NCBI GenBank assembly: GCA_037043015.1 | Contig: CM073327.1 | Coordinates: forward strand, 4,818,727 to 4,882,726 | From: Bryum argenteum | Lineage: Eukaryota; Streptophyta; Bryopsida; Bryales; Bryaceae | Length of the DNA stretch: 64,000 nt | Direction: 5' to 3' | Part shown: in pieces, positions 57,220 through 64,000 of the stretch | How the letters are laid out: the number at the start of each line of letters is the position of its first letter | How positions within the stretch are numbered: the stretch's first letter is position 1 | The notes under the pieces: model-generated | Told to the model about the DNA's origin: nothing | Seen by the model: only the letters and a program-made list of their open reading frames with translations | Databases searched by the model: none | Program-made: the position numbers and the translations under genes

Positions 57220-59176
57220 GGGGACGAACATGTGCCACCCCCGCGTTGTCATATCCCGCGATATGATAGGTGATCTGAATGACCGTCACACGAACGGATG
57301 GATTGGTGCGTTCCATCTATACGAGCAATTAGGGTCCTTCATTTTCAAGAGCATCGACTACGGCGAGAGGGCGCACGACGGTCCGATGAGTGCATTTACC
57401 CTCCACGATTTGCTGCGTACGACCATAGACGATAAGGATACCCCGCTAGAGAAGTTTATATTGGGCGTTAGGGCGCGCACTATCATCGACGTCGTCACTC
57501 GTCATGAAGATGCTTTTGTGCAGAAATGGTGCTTCGTGGACCCTCATGGATATGTCCCTTGGTCGGATTTGGAGGATTGGTGCGTCATGCGAGAGGACCT
57601 CGACCTATATTACGTTGGTAGCGTCCTATGTAAGCTTCAACTCTATCCTTACATTTCGGCATATCGTGCTGTGATTCTGTGAACACCTTCAAAGTTTCCA
57701 TCTGATGTTCGTTGTTCATGTGCAGATAACCCTATCCACGATGTGCACACACCCGATAAGATTGTGGAAGAGACAGAAGATGGTTCGAAAGTGTCAAAAA
57801 GTGCTCTTGGGATTTACATATCGGCCGTCCAGGAACTTTGCGATAGTCAATGGAATTTCTGGGAGAAGAAAGATTTGCCAGGTGGGCCTGCAATATCGGT
57901 ACAGACCCGAGATGTGGAGGGTGCGCGGACACTGCTCGCCGTGCACGATGGTTTATCGCAGGGACATATCCAATCTGCATTTCAGGAAGAAGCCGTAGCG
58001 GATGTCGTGGACGAGGTAGATGGCATTGAGCGTGGCCAACCCGGTGTTGTTCCTTTAGACACAGCCGAGCAGTCCGAGAGGAAGTCCGAAGATCGGGCCG
58101 CATGTAGCCCCGAGACCGCAGATATTCCGGAAGACGGCATATCGGGCCCAGCAGCGAAGACTCAGGACTCCGTCGATTTCGTCCCTGCGAATGACGATGA
58201 TGGGGAGGCGAAGAATCGGAGGAATGATATCGTCGATTGTACGCCTAGTCGACCGACTTTGTCCATACCTCAGACCTGCGAGAGCGAATTGCAGGATATC
58301 GTGTTCCACATCGGCCCACCACCAGGACCGGATGTTTTGGAGGAAGTACTGAGGGCCCGTATGGATCCCCTAGATTCATGCGCTAACGAGGTTCCGTTGA
58401 AGGTTAATGACCTTGCGATGCCAAAGTCTGACAAGGAGGATACAATGGCTGTAGGTGATATGCCGACATCTCGTGATGGGAGCACGCAACCTACGGACTC
58501 GTCTGCACTCACGGATATTACCACTATCGCTCCCACCGAAGGCGATAGCGGCCCCACCGTTGCTTGTACGGGGTCGATGAAGATGCTTGCCGAGATGCTC
58601 GCGGAAAAGAAGCACTCGGTAGCCCCTATAAGTGTATCGGAGACGCCACGAGATGGTGGGACTGAGATGTCCGAGAGGAAGGCGATACCAAAGCAAGTAC
58701 GTCTTCAAGAGCAACTTCCGAATAAGGCAGCGGTTACCGACACTGGAGAAGAGCCTCTCGGCTGGACTCAGGTAATGGTCGATCCGACCCTTGGGGATGG
58801 GCTACATGAGCATGTAGATGACAAGGAAGCGGTAGTAGGCGATGGGGTAAATAGATTATTGCCCGCTTTCCACTTAGAGAACTTGTCCCAAATTTTACCT
58901 AGCGAGCAATGGGGGCTTAGATGGCATGTCAAAGAAAATACAGATATCGTAGGACAGGTTCCCCCAACCCTCTTCTCGTTATCTGGCCTAGATGCGCCCC
59001 CCGACATCACTGAGATACACTTACCCCCCGAGTCCGAGTCCGATGAGTCAGACTTAGGGCGTATTGGATATTCGCAGGCGATATCGACTTCCTGGAGAGA
59101 TGAGCTTTACCCCCAAGTCGAGAAAGAGTATACCGCAGGATATCTGCATATCGTGTACACTAGAGCAAACCAGTAA
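57220..59176 (+). CDS. Two-exon ORF of unknown family (about 600 aa)
   Basis: Exon 57220-57629 (acceptor tatatcag) joins exon 57726-59176 across a gtaagc...tgcag intron in phase 1. The first part is globular-looking: DLNDRHTNGWIGAFHLYEQL, RARTIIDVVTRHEDAFVQKW. The second is mostly acidic and probably disordered (ERKSEDRAACSPETAD, LPPESESDESDLG), with a few hydrophobic patches. The first exon's true 5' boundary is uncertain. No known domain is recognised. Base-word content matches the rest of 54-59 kb and differs from neighbouring genes. A mobile-element accessory gene or foreign gene are both possible. Confidence 0.5.
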
Positions 59177-59192
59177 ATTCTGGACTGTTTTT

Positions 59193-59960
59193 TGTGTCAC
59201 AGATGACGTAAATCCAGACTATACGAAATTAGTGTGGAAATGTTAACCAAAGTGACATAGTTTACGTCATACGGTTTGACGTAAAAATGTCGCGAATGAC
59301 GTTGCTTTGACGCGAGTGTCAAAAGTGACACAACCGAATTTTGAAAGAAGGATTTTGCGTCAAAGATGACAGAGGAGGAAGATCTTGACGTAGAGTGACA
59401 CATGCTAAGGTAACTTTTTGAAGGGGTTTTTTACCTCATTGTAGTTTTAAAATCGCCACGTGTAGTAATATTCAAAGTCAGCGCGTCACTTTTGACATAG
59501 AGGGCGTTTTGCATGACGTGCTCATGTCAAAACGTGTTATTGAAGACGTATAAAAAATCCTACGTGAAATTGCCTTGCTGACTTGGAATTAAATTGAGGA
59601 GGGTAAGGATGACGTCGAATATATGGGTGTACATCCTAGGGGGTGTCACTAGTGACGCCCGTGTCAAAAGTGACAGAAAATGTGTTAAAGTGTGTCAAAA
59701 GTGACATTTTGACGTGGGTGACGTGTCACATGTTCATGGAGGCTATGGTGACGTGGCGGCTAGGGTTTGACCTGGTCAACATTATAGGGGTGTCAAAAGT
59801 GACGCGCGCGTCACAAGTGACGTAACTTGCGTCTAATTGTGTCATCTAGGACAACTGACACCGATGACGTGGAGTACATTCATAATTGCCTCGGCTGACG
59901 TGGCGGATTAAGGTTGACCTGGTCAACATAGTGAGGGTGTCAATAGTGACGCGCGCGTTA
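59193..59960. repeat. CACTA-type subterminal repeats (TGACG/GTGTCAAAAGTGACA)
   Basis: Dozens of TGACG/CGTCA words in both orientations, including GTGTCAAAAGTGACA, plus a diverged direct repeat of TGACGTGGCGG...TTGACCTGGTCAACAT at about 59750 and 59895. Dense short motifs of this sort are typical of CACTA subterminal regions bound by the element's own protein. No clear CACTA terminus is proven. Confidence 0.7.
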
Positions 59961-60494
59961 GTATTAACGTGTTTAACGTTTAGTAAGAGTTTGAAGCATG
60001 TTACTTGGAACAGCCTCCGGAGTAATTTAAGGTGTTGCTCCTCATTCAGATCATTCTTCACGCGTGCTTCCAAAGTTCGTTTGACACCTTAGTTACACAC
60101 AGAAGCTCCAAAAGCAACTAGATGTACAACATGAAGATGAGCACAACATCAAGTGAAACGATTCATCAAAGTTTCATACTACAACTCAAGGGATATAGAT
60201 CGTGGTAGAAGCAATGTAAAAGGGAAGTGAAGCATGAAAGTGTTTTACATTGTGGAGCAACAATTTGTATGGGTGGTTGGGTCGCAAAGGACGTGTCGCA
60301 CACCACCTACAGTCTACTTCACGACGCTCTATGGAAAAAAACAGAAAAATGGTACTCGTTATTTACATAACGTTCTTAAGCCGTCCACAACCTATCGACT
60401 GTTCATGACCTGAAACCTATCTTCACCATCTGAGAGGGGACCCATGAGATTTTCTGGGGAGAGTAGAAGATGCTGAGAAGGTCGAGAGACATAC

Positions 60495-60596
60495 CAGTTG
60501 GAAGCTGCGTGTGGTAGCATCCACAATGAGACTGAAGTATGGAACGCCGACGTCCTCCATCTCTTGCAGGTATAGAAGCTGGAAGTCGTTCGCCAT
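60495..60596 (-). CDS. Possible exon of a CACTA-linked gene
   Basis: Minus-strand exon-like stretch starting MANDFQLLYLQEMEDVGVPY and ending at a CTG/gtatgt donor. Good protein-like composition, but further exons could not be joined. The surrounding 59961-61380 shows no other gene; the 61140-61380 part encodes an acidic Ser/Asp/Glu tail in line with the transposase below. Confidence 0.3.
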
Positions 60597-61385
60597 CCTC
60601 GCAACTGTGAAATGTGAGAGACGAATAGAAACGGTGGAAGAGAGGAGTTCAAACGACTAAGCAAGCATGTAAATGCAGCGGGGAAGAGGTGTCCAAACAA
60701 CGGAGCAAGCAGCTAAGTGTAGTGGGGAAGAGCTGAGAGTAGTCGGACATATAAGCATGCAGAAGGTACACGTTCGAATAGGAGTTTTTATTGCATGACG
60801 GCAAAAGTCGGCGCTCATCATGATTGTTGATTCATGTGAGATTTGCAATGATTGACGGTTGTAATGATTCGTCCCACAAAAATGGAGATGATATTAGCAC
60901 GATGTGACACACTGCCATCAGTGAAGAGAATCGAGATTCAAACAGCAAGCGTTTACCCCTTCCTTCTCACACCTGTAGTCTGTAGACTTCATTGATGCAA
61001 CATGTTAGGCAAAGACACTTGCATGGAGAAAAGGGACCGGACATGGGAGAAGCACGATTGCAACCAAAACCTCGTTAGTGTTGACATTGAAGACGTCACT
61101 CTTGGACGTATACGAAACAAGATTTGCGTCTTCCTTGACATAATTTGATGTCATCTGAGACGAGGCTCCCCAATTCAGAACTCACTGTCTGAAGAATCGC
61201 CGAGTAGGTGGTCCGATTCTTCATCATCATGGTTTGCTCCTACAAACTCGTCTACGTGCTTGTCTATGAAAGTGCCGTGTGATGTAAACTCCTCCTCTTC
61301 TGAGGGATCTTGTCCATGTCTCTCTAGGTTATTGGAGTGAGATGAAATCGGGATCTTTGATCGTGTGTCGGCATCGTCGTGTTCC

Positions 61386-62875
61386 TCAAAGCAAATACAC
61401 GTGCTCCACGATCGCCTCGAACTTCAACTTTGCACACCACTTTCCACACCCCATCGTCGTCAGCACAAAAACACTTGCTTGCACGTGAATGGGGAATGCA
61501 AAGGACTGGGGACCCAAAGGTGCTTTGTAGTGATCTGAAAAATTCACAGACATAAATCCGTGTTCATCTCGCTTCATTGTTGGTGCGAAGCCTCCCATTC
61601 TTCCTTTAACCCATGAACATAGAAGAACTACGGCGCACGCGTGTGCTCGTAGTCCAATTCAAGTATTTCTTCAACATGGCCTACGTACTCCTCCGTCTGT
61701 GCCCCTCCATCATCGGTGAAGGTAGCGTGCACTCCACCGTCCATGGTGGTGCTTGAAGCTTCAACGAGGCGGCAACGGAAGTGCATGCCATAAGCCTTCA
61801 TTGAACGATAAGCTGTTGCGTTCAGCGAGGGTGGTCTAGACAAATCATATGTTGTTTGATCGATACACCTCCACCGAGCGGCATGGTCGGTGTCGACCGC
61901 TGTTTTCAGCCAATCCGCAAATGGTGGCAGTGCCCTTAGCTCTGAAGACATGTCACATGGCTGCCGTCTCCTTCGCCCACGTTGTCCCCGATGGCTCTGG
62001 CGGCGGAGTGACATCCTCAACTGCTGCTCCACCTCGTACGTCCTAGAATGTGCACAACGCATCAGTGGTTCGTGCCACAATGGACAAATTTCAAAGGAAG
62101 AAAACGCATGTTAACCCATCTTAGCTCATGTTTCCAGTGACGTGAAGTTATGTTTCTGATGACGTTAATCCATGATAACTCATGTTTCCGATGACATGAA
62201 CTTCTGTTTCTAATGACGTTAACCCATGATAACTCATGTTTCCGATGACATGAACTTCTGTTTCTAATGACGTTAACCCATGATAACTCATGTTTTCGAT
62301 GACGTTAACCTATGTTAACTCATGTTTCCAGTGACGTGGGAAAAAAAACTCATGTTTCAAATTACGTAAAGTTGACACCTTCTGTAGTGCTGCAGCGTGG
62401 CAGCGTTTGTGATGACGAAGTTGTGAATCCAGTCACGAAGAGTGCGGGACATCACTCGTCTTATTCCCTTGCCCTCCACCATTTCATCGTGCATTGCCTG
62501 GTCTTCATTTGCATCCCACACTCTTCGCGATGTAGCACCGTAACGTTCCATGTACTCTGAACAGAATCCCAGTGTTTCTTCCATAGAGTATGCCTCGGCC
62601 ATGCAACCCTCTGGCCTAGCATACGAACGCACATAATCCTTAAGGGTCTTCATATATCGCTCCATTGGATACATCCAGCGGGTTTGAACTGGACCGCATA
62701 GGAAGAGTTCCTCCATGAGATGCACCATAAGGTGCGTCATGATCACCATTGATCCTAGAGGGAACTCGCGCTCAATCATACAAAGCGTCGTTGCAGCATC
62801 TTCAACATACTCTTGTTTTTTAGACGCGTTGACCGTGCGACTGCACAAGCGTCTAAATACCCTGCTCACCTTCAT
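61386..62875 (-). pseudogene. CACTA (En/Spm) TNP2-like transposase C-terminal part
   Basis: The upstream exon (62875-62379) encodes a DUF4218-type region: FPLGSMVIMTHLMVHLMEEL, GPVQTRWMYPMERYMKTLKD, YARPEGCMAEAYSMEETLGF. An intron (62378-62043) carries a 54-bp minisatellite. The next exon (62042 down) continues LPPFADWLKTAVDTDHAARW and enters a DUF4216-like part. A one-base frameshift near 61631 separates it from VVLLCSWVKGRMGG and MKRDEHGFMSVNFSD. The catalytic DDE domain, which should precede DUF4218, is absent from the sequence above 62.9 kb. So this is a truncated, frameshifted remnant of a CACTA transposase. Confidence 0.88.
62107..62340. repeat. 54-bp minisatellite in transposase intron
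   Basis: Four units starting at 62130, 62184, 62238 and 62292 (GTTTCC/TCGATGAC...ACTCAT), plus a partial at 62324. The middle two are identical by eye; the outer ones are diverged. Confidence 0.92.
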
Positions 62876-63585
62876 GATACAAGTCCTGACATCTGGGTGT
62901 TTGCATGGTTGACTGGACCAATTTTTTGGTCACAGGGCTGATTTCAGGATGACATTTTGATTGCAAGGCTCATTGTAGATAACCTATTCCTCTTCTAGGG
63001 CTTTAAATTTGAACATAGATTCTTAACTTGAGTACAAAGGAAATTATGTAATCATATACAAGGTATCTTCTCAAATTAAAGAGCTATGGACTTTGAAATT
63101 ATCACTATGGACTTTGTACAGCTCCATATACAATTGTATATGTGCCATTTAAATGAAGAAAATTATCTCATTGTTATCTTAGTGACTCACCTATTGATGT
63201 AGTGTACTTTGAAATGTCAAAAATTGATATCTTGTTAGACGATAGTGTTTTTTAAGTGGGAGTTATGGACTTTTGAAGGGTTTAAATTGACTGATAAATA
63301 GAAAAGTCCATAAAAGGTCCATAAACATGTATTTTTTGATTTTTTTTTTTTGAATACCAAAATTTTGCTTCCTCTCATGGTGGGCCACGTCTCAAGAGCA
63401 ATGAGTGCTCAGATCTGCAGCATCTCATCATTCAAGACATCTGCGGTTTAAGGGAGTAGATGAGTGATATGACGGAAGCCTCGTGGATGGATGTCCTTGG
63501 GCTGGACGAACGTAGGGTTCGTTACAGAGCTCTCAGCCGCTAGTCTTAATTTGATCAATCACCCCTCACGCTTGTGTGTGCTTTG
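62876..63585. other. AT-rich spacer, no gene seen
   Basis: No transposase catalytic domain or other coding sequence. Short repeats of TATGGACTTT-type phrases near 63086-63320. Confidence 0.5.
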
Positions 63586-63750
63586 CGTTCTATTGCTGGT
63601 GTTTGTCGCGTTCAATTGCTGGTGTTTGTCGCGTTCAGTTGCTAGTTTAGGGCGCGTTCAATTGCTGGTGTTTGTCGCGTTCAATTGCTGGTGTTTTGCA
63701 AGGATTTTAGGGTGGTTCAATTGCTGGTGTTTGTCGCGTTTCAATTGTTG
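63586..63750. repeat. 23-bp minisatellite
   Basis: About five units of GTTCAATTGCTGGTGTTTGT plus CGC, with single-base changes and one interrupted unit. The local open frame is a repeat artefact. Confidence 0.9.
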
Positions 63751-64000
63751 GTTTAGAGCACGGCTTCCGATTGCATAGCTCTTTTGTGCGTTGCATTTAA
63801 ATGCGTCTGCGTTGCATTCGGAGGTTTAGGGTGCATGATCGGTTCGATTTATGGTGGCGGTAGCGTTGCATTTCGTCTGTCTGCTGCGTTGCATTTGAAA
63901 TTGGGAGCTTGATCGATTAAGGTTTTGGTAGGTAGAGACTCAAATAGGGACGGTGTACGATTTAGACTCGCTTGTTCGCTTCTTTGTCACCGGGGTTCAT
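63751..64000. other. Window end; GCGTTGCATTT motifs
   Basis: Repeated GCGTTGCATT phrases at 63790-63895. Possibly a leader of a gene beyond the window; nothing firm. Confidence 0.4.

Noticed and set aside
57220-57629. Ulp1-like (C48) protease domain
   Set aside because: A vague resemblance around DLNDRHTNGWIGAF, but the His/Asp/Cys catalytic pattern is not visible.
62107-62340. CRISPR-like repeat array
   Set aside because: Units are contiguous 54-bp tandem copies without unique spacers, in a eukaryotic transposon intron.
63193-63197. TAGTG as the right CACTA terminus paired with CACTA at 59157
   Set aside because: The flanking trinucleotides (GTA and TAC) are not a direct duplication and the inner TIR sequences do not match convincingly.
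63586-63750. CRISPR-like or coding repeat
   Set aside because: Simple 23-bp minisatellite without spacers; the ORF is an artefact.

Overview
The window is nuclear DNA of a plant-type eukaryote. Its genes are split by GT-AG introns of roughly 80-550 bp. Recognisable products are a plastid-targeted histidinol dehydrogenase, ascorbate-oxidase-type multicopper oxidases, a GT47 exostosin-like glycosyltransferase, a nucleoporin NUP93 start and a stress-responsive A/B-barrel protein. A cathepsin X-type protease is not usual in flowering plants, so a seed-free land plant (bryophyte or lycophyte grade) or streptophyte alga is my best guess. The species cannot be fixed from sequence alone.

Layout. 1-2550 (+): cathepsin X-like protease lacking its 5' end. 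2.6-11 kb: gene-poor DNA with a minisatellite, a TA microsatellite, two tRNA-derived SINE copies, a MITE and degenerate repeats. 11.2-16.5 kb: two ascorbate-oxidase-like genes in convergent orientation. 18.1-20.0 kb (-): a 7-exon conserved protein of unknown function. 20.4-21.6 kb: a TA-flanked MITE and a full SINE with target-site duplication. 22.7-24.4 kb (-): GT47 glycosyltransferase. 25-29 kb: repeats, a Tourist-like MITE and doubtful ORFs. 29.9-30.5 kb (-): two-exon 160-aa gene. 31.8-33.1 kb (-): NUP93 5' exons ending prematurely. 33.6-37.3 kb (+): complete 14-exon histidinol dehydrogenase. 37.4-39.2 kb (-): A/B-barrel protein with a 16-residue repeat tail at its N-terminus. 40.4-43.8 kb: a perfect 1.8-kb fold-back containing a Tc1-like transposase fragment, followed by a nearly complete but broken Tc1-like (DD34E) transposase. 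45.2-46.5 kb (-): small coiled-coil gene. 48.3-49.4 kb (-): PHD-finger protein. 49.97-53.96 kb: a PIF/Harbinger-type element, with TTA duplication and terminal inverted repeats, carrying a broken trihelix/Myb-like gene. 54-59.2 kb: a block with unusual base-word content (many GATATC sites) and ORFs I cannot assign. 59.2-63 kb: CACTA (En/Spm) remains, with subterminal TGACG-type repeats and a broken TNP2-like tail carrying DUF4218- and DUF4216-like parts.

The single-copy genes are unrelated housekeeping functions and do not form a pathway. The main biology is the layering of DNA transposons (Tc1/mariner, PIF/Harbinger, CACTA, several MITEs) and a SINE around them, a recent inverted duplication of an oxidase gene, and the unexplained 54-59 kb block. 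Exon boundaries were set by hand from reading frame, splice consensus and family conservation. No alignment or search was run.
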